Shown one piece after another: positions 37,772 through 48,261 of a stretch of 57,528 nucleotides of DNA (its first letter is position 1; each line of letters begins with the position of its first letter). Position numbers and translations under genes: made by a program. Origin of the DNA: Massilia sp. CFBP 13721. Lineage in GTDB: Bacteria; Pseudomonadota; Gammaproteobacteria; Burkholderiales; Burkholderiaceae_D. A model generated the notes under the pieces. That model was given only the letters and a program-made list of their open reading frames with translations. It was not told the origin of the DNA and did not search any database. The stretch lies in the NCBI RefSeq assembly GCF_014842025.1, contig NZ_JACYUY010000037.1, forward strand, positions 1 to 57,528, in the 5' to 3' direction.

Positions 37772-39144
37772 GATAGGGTCCTGCGCAGGTGGTTGAGGAG
37801 GTCGAAGCGGGTGATCAGGCCGTAGAACTGTTCGCCGTCGGCGATCACGGCGGTGAGGCCGCGGTCGAGGATGTCGCGCAGCTGGGCCATGCTGGCCGAG
37901 GGCAGCAGCGTCTGCAGCTGGGCGGTCATGGTGCTGGCGACCGGGGTCTGGAAACGCGCCGCTTCCTGCGTAACGTGGAGCAGCAGGTCGGATTCGTCGA
38001 TGATGCCGACCAGGCGGTTGCGCTCGACCACCGGCAGCTGGGCCAGGTCGCTCGAACGCATGCGGTTGAAGGCGGTGAGCAGGGTGTCGGTCGGCGCCAC
38101 CGTGACGACTTCGCCGGCGTCGAAACGGCGTCCGATCAGGTCGCGCAGGTCGCCCAGTTTCGGGCGCTGCAGCAAGCCCTGGTCGACCATCCAGCCGTCG
38201 CTGTAGACCTTGGTCAGATAACGGGTGCCGGTATCGCAGACAAACGTGGCGACGCGTTTCGGCGTGCTCTGGGCGCGGCAGTATTTGAGGGCCGCGGCCA
38301 GCAGGGTGCCGGTCGAGGAACCGGCCAGGATGCCTTCGTGCTGCAAGAGGGCGCGCGCCGTGCCGAAGCTTTCCTCGTCGGTGATGGCGTAGGCGCTGCG
38401 CACGCGCGACAGGTCGGCAATGCCGGGGATGAAATCCTCGCCGATGCCTTCGACCGCCCACGCGCCGGCCTCTTTCGCTAGGTGCCCGGTATTGATGTAA
38501 TCGGCCAGGATCGAGCCCTTGGGGTCGGCCAGCACGAAGTCGAGGTCGGGCTGCACGCGCGCGAAATAATTCGACAGGCCCGTGAGGGTGCCCGAGGAGC
38601 CGACGCCGACCACGATCGCATCGAGTTCGTGGCTGGTCTGTTCCCACAGTTCGGGGCCGGTGGTGGTTTCGTGGGCGCGCGGGTTGGCGGGATTGTTAAA
38701 CTGGTCGGCGAACCAGGCGCCGGGGATGTCGCGCGCCAGCCGGGCGGCCACGTCCTGGTAGTACTCCGGGTGGCCCTTGCCGACGTCGGAACGGGTGAGG
38801 TGGATCTCGGCGCCCAGCGCTTTCAGGTGCAGGATTTTTTCGGACGCCATCTTGTCGGGCACGACCAGCACCACGCGGTAACCCTTGATGCGGGCCACCA
38901 GCGCCAGGCCCAACCCGGTATTGCCGGCCGTCGCCTCGACCACGGTGCCGCCGGGTTGCAGGCTGCCGTCGAGTTCGGCCTGTTCGATCATGGCGCGGCC
39001 GATGCGGTCCTTGATCGAGCCGCCCGGATTCTGCGATTCCAGTTTTAAAAACAGCTGGCATGGACCGGTGTCCATGCGCGTGACTTGCACCAGCGGAGTG
39101 TTGCCGATCAGCGAGAATATCGCTGCCTGAGACGTGTGTTGCAT
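37768..39144 (-). CDS. cbs: Cystathionine beta-synthase with CBS-domain pair
   Basis: The protein has 458 residues from ATG 39144, with GGAGG 6 bases upstream; a longer open frame lacks this site. The catalytic part (about 1-320) has IGNTPLVQVTRMD, ESQNPGGSIKDRIGRAMI with the PLP Lys, EATAGNTGLGLALVA, and GVGSSGTLTGLSNYF, which binds the phosphate. Two CBS domains follow (about 335-455: VAPTDTLLTAFNRM and ASTMTAQLQTLLPSASM). They suggest regulation by adenosyl ligands such as S-adenosylmethionine, as in other CBS enzymes. It condenses homocysteine and serine (or O-acetylserine) to cystathionine. It is the first gene of a two-gene operon. Confidence 0.9.
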   Translation of the reverse strand: MQHTSQAAIFSLIGNTPLVQVTRMDTGPCQLFLKLESQNPGGSIKDRIGRAMIEQAELDGSLQPGGTVVEATAGNTGLGLALVARIKGYRVVLVVPDKMASEKILHLKALGAEIHLTRSDVGKGHPEYYQDVAARLARDIPGAWFADQFNNPANPRAHETTTGPELWEQTSHELDAIVVGVGSSGTLTGLSNYFARVQPDLDFVLADPKGSILADYINTGHLAKEAGAWAVEGIGEDFIPGIADLSRVRSAYAITDEESFGTARALLQHEGILAGSSTGTLLAAALKYCRAQSTPKRVATFVCDTGTRYLTKVYSDGWMVDQGLLQRPKLGDLRDLIGRRFDAGEVVTVAPTDTLLTAFNRMRSSDLAQLPVVERNRLVGIIDESDLLLHVTQEAARFQTPVASTMTAQLQTLLPSASMAQLRDILDRGLTAVIADGEQFYGLITRFDLLNHLRRTLS

Positions 39145-39540
39145 ATTGCCTCCAGAGAAGCGCCTTGTGGGCGCCGCAGACTCGGAAAAAACGCAGGAAA
39201 AGAGGGCGCGGATAGCTGCCCTGTCGTGGTGAAAAAGACATGGTACGGCGGTTTGGAAGGCCGCGTTTTGCACTGGCGCGAAACGTGATCGAGGAAATCC
39301 CGGACCGCTGGGGCGCGACCTTGGCACGAAAAAGTTTTGATCAAAAAATAAGATATTCGACCATGGATATGCGCTTATTTGCGCTTCTTCAGCCGCGCGG
39401 AAGAGAGCTGGAGGCAGAATTGGCGCGCGCTTCCCAGCGGTTAAAACCAGGCAGTGGCGCCGACGCTACAAGCAAAATTCGATCAATTGCTCCATTAGCA
39501 ACTTGTTATACTGGAGCATTAATTCCCTTCTCGATTACCC
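39145..39540. promoter_or_regulatory. Divergent intergenic region upstream of cbs and a lipoprotein gene
   Basis: About 395 bases. A small hairpin (GCGCC and GGCGC around CACAA or its complement, near 39163-39177) lies just upstream of the cbs ribosome site and could influence initiation. The far end is AT-rich (39330-39360). For the rightward gene a -10-like TATACT occurs near 39510. I saw no coding region with a ribosome site. Confidence 0.35.
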
Positions 39541-40233
39541 ATGACCATCAAACGAATCCTTGCCTTCGCGGCCAGTTGCGCGCTGCTCCTGGCTGCCTGC
39601 GGCGGCAGCAACGACGGCGTCGAGCTCGGCGCATTCCCGGCCTTGAGCAAGACCGAAGGCGATGCGCCGTTCGAGCTGACGGCGCCTTCGTCGGCCAGTC
39701 CGGCCGCCTTCAGCTTCAGCAGCAGCGACTCGCGCGTCGCCACCGTCGCTGGCCAGATGGTGACCGTCCTGGCGGCCGGCACCACCACCATCACGGCGCG
39801 CCAGGGCGAGCTGGGCAGTTACAACCCGACTTCCACCAGCGCCGTGCTGACCGTGAAAAAGCGCGAGTGCACCCTGCCGCTGGTGTACGACAACGGCCAG
39901 TGCATCGCCCCGGTCGGCACCGCGTCCTACGTGACGCGCGAGCAATTGACCTGGATGCCGGCCACGGTCGCGCTGACCTGGGCCGAGGCGGATGCCTACT
40001 GCAAGAACACGAAAATCCAGGGCACGAACGGCTGGAAGCTGCCGACCCAGTTCGACCTGGCGGCATTGGCGACCTCGGGCATGCTGACCCAGAAGGGCTG
40101 GGCGGCCGGCGACGCCTGGACGGCCACGGCCGGCAGCACGGCGGACAGCCACTTCGCGGTCAACCTGGCGAGCGGCGCCTCGAACGCCTTCCCGAAAGAG
40201 AACAAGGCCTACGTCACCTGCGTGCGTCCTTGA
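39541..40233 (+). CDS. Lipoprotein with Ig-like and DUF1566-like regions
   Basis: The protein has 230 residues. The signal MTIKRILAFAASCALLLAACGG has lipobox LAAC (Cys 20). Residues about 30-105 look like a BIG2-type Ig domain (SSDSRVATVAGQMVTVLAAGTTTITARQG). The C-terminal half (WAEADAYCKNTKIQGTNGWKLPTQFDLAALA) resembles the Lcl/DUF1566 domain found in surface proteins. A Cys pair (CTLP and CIAP) lies at the junction. The stop is 3 bases from the prpR stop, with no terminator between these convergent genes. Confidence 0.75.
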   Translation: MTIKRILAFAASCALLLAACGGSNDGVELGAFPALSKTEGDAPFELTAPSSASPAAFSFSSSDSRVATVAGQMVTVLAAGTTTITARQGELGSYNPTSTSAVLTVKKRECTLPLVYDNGQCIAPVGTASYVTREQLTWMPATVALTWAEADAYCKNTKIQGTNGWKLPTQFDLAALATSGMLTQKGWAAGDAWTATAGSTADSHFAVNLASGASNAFPKENKAYVTCVRP

Positions 40234-40236
40234 TGT

Positions 40237-41856
<1,620 letters not shown>

Positions 41857-41878
41857 GTTGCAATTTTACTGCAACGGT

Positions 41879-41960
41879 GTTTCATCTGTTTCAATTGAAA
41901 CGAAAGGTGAAACACTGCGCTGTGTCAAGGATGAGTTCCTCCTTGGCTAAGTGATTGAAA
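41879..41960. promoter_or_regulatory. PrpR operator array (GTTTCA/TGAAAC half-sites)
   Basis: GTTTCA (41879-41884), the perfect palindrome GTTTCAATTGAAAC (41888-41901), TGAAAC (41908-41913) and TTGAAAC (41954-41960) cluster between prpR and the sigma-54 promoter. That position, about 30 to 110 bp upstream of the -24 element, suits an enhancer-binding activator. A separate GTTGCA...TGCAAC inverted repeat overlaps the prpR start region. Confidence 0.65.
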
Positions 41961-41989
41961 CGATATGGTTTTACGCCTGTCCAAGGTCT

Positions 41990-42004
41990 TGGCACGCTCC
42001 TTGC
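41990..42004 (+). promoter_or_regulatory. Sigma-54 promoter of the prp operon
   Basis: TGGCACG (41990-41996), four bases, TTGC (42001-42004): an exact match to the -24/-12 consensus TGGCACG-N4-TTGC. It lies 41 bases before prpB and downstream of the PrpR array. Confidence 0.93.
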
Positions 42005-42045
42005 AATACGAACCGTATCCATTTGTCGATCTACCAGGAGACCCC

Positions 42046-42930
42046 ATGATCCAATCCGCAGGCGCCGCGTTCCGCAAAGCCGTCCAGGAAGAATCGCCGC
42101 TGCAAGTTGTCGGCGCCATCAATGCCAACCACGCGCTGCTCGCCAAGCGCGCCGGCTTCAAGGCCATCTACCTGTCGGGCGGCGGTGTCGCCGCCGGCTC
42201 GCTCGGCCTGCCGGACCTCGGCATTTCGAACCTGGACGACGTGTTGACCGACGTGCGCCGCATCACCGACGTCTGCGACCTGCCGCTGCTGGTCGACGTC
42301 GACACCGGCTTCGGTTCCTCCGCTTTTAATGTCGCGCGCACCGTGAAATCGATGATCAAGTTCGGCGCCGCCGCCATCCACATCGAAGACCAGGTCGGCG
42401 CCAAGCGCTGCGGCCACCGTCCGGGCAAGGAAATCGTCTCCAAGCAAGAAATGGTCGACCGCATCAAGGCCGCCGTCGACGCCCGCACCGACGAGAACTT
42501 CGTGATCATGGCGCGTACCGATGCGCTGGCAGTCGAGGGCATCGACGCCGCCATCGAGCGCGCGGTGGCCTGCGTCGAAGCGGGCGCCGACATGGTGTTC
42601 CCGGAAGCGATGACGGACCTCGCCATGTATTCGCGCTTCGCGAAAGCCGTCGGCGTGCCGATCCTGGCGAACATCACCGAATTCGGCTCGACCCCGCTGT
42701 TCACTGTTGATGAACTCAAGACGGCTGACGTCGGCATCGTGCTGTATCCGCTGTCGGCCTTCCGCGCCATGAACAAGGCCGCCGAAAACGTCTACACGGC
42801 GATCCGCCGCGACGGCAGCCAGCAGGCCGTGCTCGACACCATGCAGACCCGTGCCGAACTCTACGAGCGCATTGGCTATCACGAGTTCGAGCAGCACCTC
42901 GATGCTCTCTTTGCAGCGCAAAAAAAATAA
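42046..42930 (+). CDS. prpB: 2-methylisocitrate lyase
   Basis: The protein has 294 residues from ATG 42046, with CAGGAG 5 bases upstream. Family motifs include the N-terminal FRKAVQEESPLQVVGAINANHALLAKRAGFKAIYLSGGG, the metal site LLVDVDTGFG and HIEDQVGAKRCGHRPGKEIV, which carries the catalytic Cys. MVFPEAMTD and GVPILANITEFGSTP follow. The enzyme splits 2-methylisocitrate to pyruvate and succinate, the last step of the methylcitrate cycle. It is the first gene of the operon; prpC starts 19 bases after its stop. Confidence 0.96.
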   Translation: MIQSAGAAFRKAVQEESPLQVVGAINANHALLAKRAGFKAIYLSGGGVAAGSLGLPDLGISNLDDVLTDVRRITDVCDLPLLVDVDTGFGSSAFNVARTVKSMIKFGAAAIHIEDQVGAKRCGHRPGKEIVSKQEMVDRIKAAVDARTDENFVIMARTDALAVEGIDAAIERAVACVEAGADMVFPEAMTDLAMYSRFAKAVGVPILANITEFGSTPLFTVDELKTADVGIVLYPLSAFRAMNKAAENVYTAIRRDGSQQAVLDTMQTRAELYERIGYHEFEQHLDALFAAQKK

Positions 42931-42949
42931 ACCTGAATTGGAGATCAAC

Positions 42950-44101
42950 ATGACCGAACAAGCCCCAGCCTTCAAGCCGAAAAAATCCGTCGCCCTCTCG
43001 GGTGTCGCCGCCGGTAACACCGCCCTGTGCTCGGTCGGTAAGTCGGGTAACGACCTGCACTACCGCGGCTACGACATCCTGGACGTCGCCACCACCTGCG
43101 AATTCGAAGAGATCGCCTACCTGCTGGTGCACGGCAAGCTGCCGACCGTCGCCGAACTGAAGGGGTATAAAGCCAAGCTGAAGATGCTGCGCGGCCTGCC
43201 GCAATCGGTGAAGCTGGCGCTGGAAGCGCTGCCGGCCGCCAGCCACCCGATGGACGTGATGCGCACCGGCGCCTCGGCGCTGGGCTGCGCGCTGCCGGAA
43301 AAGGACGACCACAATGTGCCCGGTGCGCGCGACATCGCCGACCGCCTGATGGCCTCGTTCGGTTCGATGCTGCTGTACTGGTACCACTACAGCCATAACG
43401 GCAAGCGCATCGAGCTCGAGACCGACGACGATTCGATCGGCGGCCACTTCCTGCACCTGCTGCACGGCTTCGCGCCATCCGACGAATGGGTGCGCGCGAT
43501 GCACACCTCGCTGATCCTCTACGCCGAGCATGAATTCAACGCCTCGACGTTTACGGCGCGCGTCATCGCCGGCACCGGTTCCGACATGCACTCGGCCATC
43601 ACCGGCGCCATCGGCGCGCTGCGCGGCCCGAAGCACGGCGGCGCCAACGAAGTCGCGCTCGAGATCCAGAAGCGCTACGAAAACGCCGACGAAGCCGAAG
43701 CCGACATCCGCAATCGCGTGGCGAACAAGGAAGTCGTGATCGGCTTCGGCCACCCGGTCTACACCATCAGCGATCCGCGCAACGTCGTCATCAAGGAAGT
43801 CGCGCGCTCGCTGTCGCAAAGCGCCGGCTCGATGAAGATGTTCGACATCGCCGAGCGCCTGGAATCGGTCATGTGGGAAGTCAAAAAGATGTTCCCGAAC
43901 CTGGACTGGTTCTCGGCCGTGTCGTACCACATGATGGGCGTGCCGACCGCGATGTTCACGCCGCTGTTCGTCATCTCGCGCACCTCGGGCTGGGCCGCAC
44001 ACATCATCGAGCAGCGCATCGACAACAAGATCATCCGCCCGAGCGCGAACTATGTCGGTCCGGAAGACCTGCAGTTCGTGCCGATCGCAGACAGAAAGTA
44101 A
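42950..44101 (+). CDS. prpC: 2-methylcitrate synthase
   Basis: The protein has 383 residues from ATG 42950, with GGAGA 8 bases upstream. Citrate synthase family signatures are GNDLHYRGYDILDVATTCEFEEIAYLLVHGKLP, LILYAEHEFNASTFTARVIAGTGSDMHSAI with a catalytic His, GALRGPKHGGANE, VIGFGHPVYTISDPR with the second His, and WFSAVSYHMMGVPTAMFTPLF. It condenses propionyl-CoA with oxaloacetate. The length and operon position match PrpC rather than GltA. acnD begins 13 bases downstream. Confidence 0.96.
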   Translation: MTEQAPAFKPKKSVALSGVAAGNTALCSVGKSGNDLHYRGYDILDVATTCEFEEIAYLLVHGKLPTVAELKGYKAKLKMLRGLPQSVKLALEALPAASHPMDVMRTGASALGCALPEKDDHNVPGARDIADRLMASFGSMLLYWYHYSHNGKRIELETDDDSIGGHFLHLLHGFAPSDEWVRAMHTSLILYAEHEFNASTFTARVIAGTGSDMHSAITGAIGALRGPKHGGANEVALEIQKRYENADEAEADIRNRVANKEVVIGFGHPVYTISDPRNVVIKEVARSLSQSAGSMKMFDIAERLESVMWEVKKMFPNLDWFSAVSYHMMGVPTAMFTPLFVISRTSGWAAHIIEQRIDNKIIRPSANYVGPEDLQFVPIADRK

Positions 44102-44114
44102 TCAGAGCATCATC

Positions 44115-46715
44115 ATGAACAACGCTTACCGCAAACCCCTGCACGGTACCAACCTGCATTACTTCGACGCGCGCGACGCCGTCGACAGCATCCAGCCCGG
44201 CGCCTGGGATGGACTGCCTTACACCTCGCGCGTACTGGCCGAAAACCTGGTGCGCCGCTGCGATCCCGTGGCGCTGGTGCCGTCGCTGAAACAGCTCATC
44301 GAGCGCAAGCGCGACCTCGACTTCCCCTGGTTCCCGGCGCGCGTGGTCTGCCACGACATCCTCGGCCAGACCGCGCTGGTGGACCTGGCCGGCCTGCGCG
44401 ACGCCATCGCGCAAGAGGGCGGCAATCCAGCCCTCGTCAATCCCGTGGTGCCGACCCAGCTGGTGGTCGATCACTCGCTCGCCGTGGAATGCGGCGGCTT
44501 CGATCCGGACGCATTCGCGAAGAACCGTGCCATCGAAGACCGCCGCAACGAAGACCGCTTCCACTTCATCGACTGGACCAAGAAAGCCTTCCAGAACGTC
44601 GACGTGATCCCGCCCGGGAACGGCATCCTGCACCAGATTAACCTCGAGCGCATGTCGCCCGTGGTGCAGGTCAAGGACGGCATCGCCTTCCCGGACACGC
44701 TGGTCGGCACCGATTCGCACACGCCGATGGTCGACGCGCTCGGCGTCATCGCCATCGGCGTCGGCGGCCTCGAAGCCGAAAGCGTCATGTTAGGGCGCGC
44801 TTCCTACATGCGCCTGCCGGACATCGTCGGCGTCGAGCTGACCGGCAAACCGCAGCCGGGCATCACCGCCACCGACGTGGTGCTGGCGCTGACCGAGTTC
44901 CTGCGTAATTCAAAAGTCGTTTCCACCTACCTCGAATTCTTCGGCGAAGGCGCCTCGAAGCTGACGCTGGGCGACCGCGCGACGATCTCGAACATGGCGC
45001 CGGAATTCGGCGCCACTGCCGCGATGTTCTACATCGACGAGCAAACCATCAAGTACCTGCGCCTCACCGGCCGCGAAGACGAGCAGGTCAAGCTGGTCGA
45101 GGACTATGCCAAGGAAACCGGGCTGTGGGCGGACACGCTCACCAAGGTCGACTACGAACGCGTGCTGCGTTTCGACCTGTCGTCGGTCGTGCGCAACATC
45201 GCGGGGCCGTCGAATCCGCACAAGCGCGTGCCCACTTCGGAACTGGCGGCGCGCGGCATCTCCGGCACGGTGGAAAACGAACCTGGCCGCATGCCGGATG
45301 GGGCGGTCATCATCGCCGCCATCACCAGCTGCACCAACACGAATAATCCGCGCAACATGATCGCCGCCGGCCTGATCGCGCGTAACGCCAACAAGCTGGG
45401 CCTGCAGCGCAAACCCTGGGTGAAATCCTCGCTGGCGCCGGGCTCGAAAGCGGTCTCGCTGTACCTGGAAGAAGCGGGCCTGATGCCGGAACTGGAAAGC
45501 CTCGGCTTCGGCGTCGTTGCTTTTGCCTGCACCACCTGCAATGGCATGAGCGGCGCGCTCGACCCCGTGATCCAGCAAGAGATCATCGAACGCGACCTGT
45601 ACGCCACCGCTGTCCTGTCGGGCAACCGCAACTTCGACGGCCGCATCCACCCGTATGCGAAGCAGGCTTTCCTGGCGTCGCCGCCGCTGGTGATCGCCTA
45701 CGCGATTGCCGGCACGATCCGCTTCGATATCGAGAAGGACGTGCTGGGCATGGACAGCGGCGGCAAGGAGATCCGGCTGGCCGACATCTGGCCGTCGGAC
45801 GAGGAAATCGACGCCGTCATCGAGCAGAGCGTGAAACCCGAGCAGTTCCGCAAGGTGTACACGCCGATGTTCGCGCGCGTGGCCGACGATGGCGAAGCCG
45901 TCTCGCCGCTGTACGACTGGCGCGAGATGAGCACCTACATCCGCCGTCCGCCGTACTGGGAAGGCGCGCTGGCGGGCGAGCGTTCGCTGTCCGGCATGCG
46001 CGCGCTGGCGGTCCTGGGCGACAACATCACCACCGACCACCTGTCGCCATCGAACGCGATCATGATGGACAGCGCCGCCGGCGAATACCTGTTCAAGATG
46101 GGTCTGCCGGAAGAGGACTTCAATTCGTATGCGACGCACCGCGGCGACCACCTGACGGCGCAGCGCGCGACGTTTGCGAATCCGACCCTGAAGAACGAGA
46201 TGGTGCGGAACGAGGACGGTTCGGTCCGGGCGGGTTCGCTCGCACGCATCGAACCCGAGGGGCAGGTCACGCGCATGTGGGAAGCGATCGAGACCTACAT
46301 GGAGCGCAAGCAACCGCTGATCGTGATCGCCGGTGCCGACTACGGCCAGGGCTCCTCGCGCGACTGGGCGGCCAAGGGCGTGCGCCTGGCGGGCGTGGAA
46401 GCGATCGTCGCCGAAGGCTTCGAGCGCATCCACCGCACCAACCTGGTCGGCATGGGCGTGCTGCCGCTGGAATTCCAGCCGGGCGTGAACCGCCTGACGC
46501 TGGGGCTGGACGGCACCGAAACCTACGACGTGCTCGGCGAACGCACGCCGCGCGCGACCTTGACCCTGGTGGTCAATCGCCGCAGCGGCGAGCGCCTCGA
46601 CGTGCCGGTGACCTGCCGCCTCGATACGGCGGAAGAGGTGTCGATCTACGAAGCCGGCGGCGTGCTGCAGCGGTTTGCGCAGGACTTCCTGGCGTCGTCC
46701 ACGGTCGCTGCCTAA
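44115..46715 (+). CDS. acnD: Fe/S-dependent 2-methylisocitrate dehydratase AcnD
   Basis: The protein has 866 residues from ATG 44115. It is an aconitase-superfamily enzyme with [4Fe-4S] ligands in AITSCTNTNNPRNMIAAG and FACTTCNGMSGALDP. The N-terminal region includes GTDSHTPMVDALGVIAIGVGGLEAESVMLGRASYM. The swivel domain has LGDNITTDHLSPSNAI and VIAGADYGQGSSRDWAAKG. AcnD converts 2-methylcitrate to an aconitate intermediate and needs PrpF for isomerisation. It replaces PrpD, which is absent here. The operon is interrupted after it by a palindromic repeat pair before prpF. Confidence 0.95.
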   Translation: MNNAYRKPLHGTNLHYFDARDAVDSIQPGAWDGLPYTSRVLAENLVRRCDPVALVPSLKQLIERKRDLDFPWFPARVVCHDILGQTALVDLAGLRDAIAQEGGNPALVNPVVPTQLVVDHSLAVECGGFDPDAFAKNRAIEDRRNEDRFHFIDWTKKAFQNVDVIPPGNGILHQINLERMSPVVQVKDGIAFPDTLVGTDSHTPMVDALGVIAIGVGGLEAESVMLGRASYMRLPDIVGVELTGKPQPGITATDVVLALTEFLRNSKVVSTYLEFFGEGASKLTLGDRATISNMAPEFGATAAMFYIDEQTIKYLRLTGREDEQVKLVEDYAKETGLWADTLTKVDYERVLRFDLSSVVRNIAGPSNPHKRVPTSELAARGISGTVENEPGRMPDGAVIIAAITSCTNTNNPRNMIAAGLIARNANKLGLQRKPWVKSSLAPGSKAVSLYLEEAGLMPELESLGFGVVAFACTTCNGMSGALDPVIQQEIIERDLYATAVLSGNRNFDGRIHPYAKQAFLASPPLVIAYAIAGTIRFDIEKDVLGMDSGGKEIRLADIWPSDEEIDAVIEQSVKPEQFRKVYTPMFARVADDGEAVSPLYDWREMSTYIRRPPYWEGALAGERSLSGMRALAVLGDNITTDHLSPSNAIMMDSAAGEYLFKMGLPEEDFNSYATHRGDHLTAQRATFANPTLKNEMVRNEDGSVRAGSLARIEPEGQVTRMWEAIETYMERKQPLIVIAGADYGQGSSRDWAAKGVRLAGVEAIVAEGFERIHRTNLVGMGVLPLEFQPGVNRLTLGLDGTETYDVLGERTPRATLTLVVNRRSGERLDVPVTCRLDTAEEVSIYEAGGVLQRFAQDFLASSTVAA

Positions 46716-46733
46716 ACCGCAACGCACGCACGG

Positions 46734-46876
46734 ACCCGTAAGGTGGGCGGGTTCCCCGCCCACGCGTTCAATTGGTCTATGGTCGATCGCGAAATAAGAT
46801 TCGATGAATCGTACGTGCGTTGAACGCGTGGGGTAAGTCAGGCCAGTGGCCTGACTTACGAGCCGCCCACCTTACG
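46734..46876. repeat. Palindromic repeat pair E (REP/BIME-like) with nested 27-base palindrome
   Basis: The left unit (46734-46770) starts ACCCGTAAGGTGGGCGGG and ends CACGCGTTCAA. The right unit starts TTGAACGCGTGGG at 46820 and ends CCGCCCACCTTACG at 46876. Its loop contains a perfect 12-bp inverted repeat: GTAAGTCAGGCC (46833-46844), AGT, GGCCTGACTTAC (46848-46859). The pair lies inside the prp operon, between acnD and prpF. Confidence 0.85.
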
Positions 46877-46912
46877 TTCCTCCCATCCGCGCTATCAATT
46901 GGACCCACAAAA

Positions 46913-48103
46913 ATGCCACACCAACCCCAAATCAAAATCCCCGCCACCTACATGCGTGGCGGCACCTCGAAAGGCGTCTTCTTCCGCCTCGACGACTTGC
47001 CTGAAGCCGCGCGCGTCCCCGGCGCCGCGCGCGACAAGCTGCTGCTGCGCGTGATCGGCAGCCCCGACCCCTACGGCAAGCAGATCGACGGCATGGGCGG
47101 CGCCACCTCCAGCACCAGCAAGACGGTCATCGTCTCGACAAGCACGCGCCCTGGCCATGACGTCGACTACCTGTTCGGCCAGGTCTCGATCGACAAGCCC
47201 TTCGTCGACTGGAGCGGCAACTGCGGCAACCTGTCCTCGGCCGTCGGTTCGTTCGCGATCAACGCCGGCCTGGTCGAGCGCGAACGCATTCCGCACGACG
47301 GCATGGCGACGGTGCGCATCTGGCAGGCCAACATCGGTAAAACGATCATTGCCCACGTCCCCATCACCGACGGCGAGGTGCAGGAAACCGGCGACTTCGA
47401 ACTCGACGGCGTGACCTTCCCGGCGGCCGAAGTCCAGCTCGAATTCATGGATCCGGCAGCCGAGGAAGAGGGCGGAGCGGGCGCGATGTTCCCGACCGGG
47501 AACCTGGTCGACGACCTCGAGGTGCCGGGACTCGGCATCATCAAGGCGACCATGATCAACGCCGGCATCCCGACGATTTTCGTGAATGCGGCGGACGTCG
47601 GCTATACCGGCGCCGAGCTGCAGGATGCGATCAACGGCGACCCGCGCGCGCTGGCCATGTTCGAAACCATCCGCGCGCACGGCGCGGTGCGCATGGGCCT
47701 GATCAAGGATACCGGCGAAGCGGCCGGCCGCCAGCACACGCCGAAGGTCGCCTTCGTCGCGCCGCCGCTCGACTACACCTCGTCCAGCGGCAAGCGGGTG
47801 GGGAGCGCCGACATCGATCTGGTGGTGCGCGCGCTCTCGATGGGCAAGCTGCACCACGCGATGATGGGCACGGCGGCGGTCGCCATCGGCACTGCGGCGG
47901 CGGTGCCGGGCACGCTGGTCAACCTCGCCGCCGGCGGCGGCAAGCCGGATGCGGTGCGCTTCGGCCATCCGTCGGGCACCCTGCGCGTCGGCGCCGAAGC
48001 CGTGCAGGAAAACGGCGCGTGGAGCGTGACCAAGGCCGTCATGAGCCGCAGCGCGCGCGTGCTGATGGAAGGCTGGGTGAGGGTGCCGGGCGACGCGTTC
48101 TGA
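46913..48103 (+). CDS. prpF: 2-methylaconitate isomerase PrpF
   Basis: The protein has 396 residues from ATG 46913; an earlier in-frame ATG falls inside the repeat and is rejected. Family motifs are PATYMRGGTSKGVFFRLDDLP, DPYGKQIDGMGGATSSTSKTVIVS, WSGNCGNLSSAVGSFAI (the Cys general base region) and INAGIPTIFVNAADVG. PrpF has a diaminopimelate-epimerase-like fold and isomerises 2-methylaconitate made by AcnD. The gap of almost 200 bases and the repeat pair before it suggest lower or separately controlled expression than the first three genes. Confidence 0.94.
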   Translation: MPHQPQIKIPATYMRGGTSKGVFFRLDDLPEAARVPGAARDKLLLRVIGSPDPYGKQIDGMGGATSSTSKTVIVSTSTRPGHDVDYLFGQVSIDKPFVDWSGNCGNLSSAVGSFAINAGLVERERIPHDGMATVRIWQANIGKTIIAHVPITDGEVQETGDFELDGVTFPAAEVQLEFMDPAAEEEGGAGAMFPTGNLVDDLEVPGLGIIKATMINAGIPTIFVNAADVGYTGAELQDAINGDPRALAMFETIRAHGAVRMGLIKDTGEAAGRQHTPKVAFVAPPLDYTSSSGKRVGSADIDLVVRALSMGKLHHAMMGTAAVAIGTAAAVPGTLVNLAAGGGKPDAVRFGHPSGTLRVGAEAVQENGAWSVTKAVMSRSARVLMEGWVRVPGDAF

Positions 48104-48130
48104 CCCTGCGCGCGTTGTTGCCCCATCGTG

Positions 48131-48165
48131 GCCCGGCCGCTGCCTGTGCAGCCGCCGGGCTTTTT
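48131..48165 (+). terminator. Rho-independent terminator of the prp operon
   Basis: GCCCGGC (48131-48137) and GCCGGGC (48154-48160), with a further inner pairing GCTGC/GCAGC, are followed by TTTTT. Confidence 0.85.
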
Positions 48166-48261
48166 GTCGCCCCATGCTAGGGAATCCTGGCTTGCTAGTT
48201 TATTATCTATGCAACATGGAGCAGCCCGGTTGAGAGGCGGCCCAGTCGGGGATTTCCAGGC

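Noticed and set aside
46820..46912. Upstream start for prpF within the repeat
   Set aside because: The in-frame ATG at 46820 lies in the palindrome; family alignment begins at MPHQPQIKIPATYMRGG from 46913.
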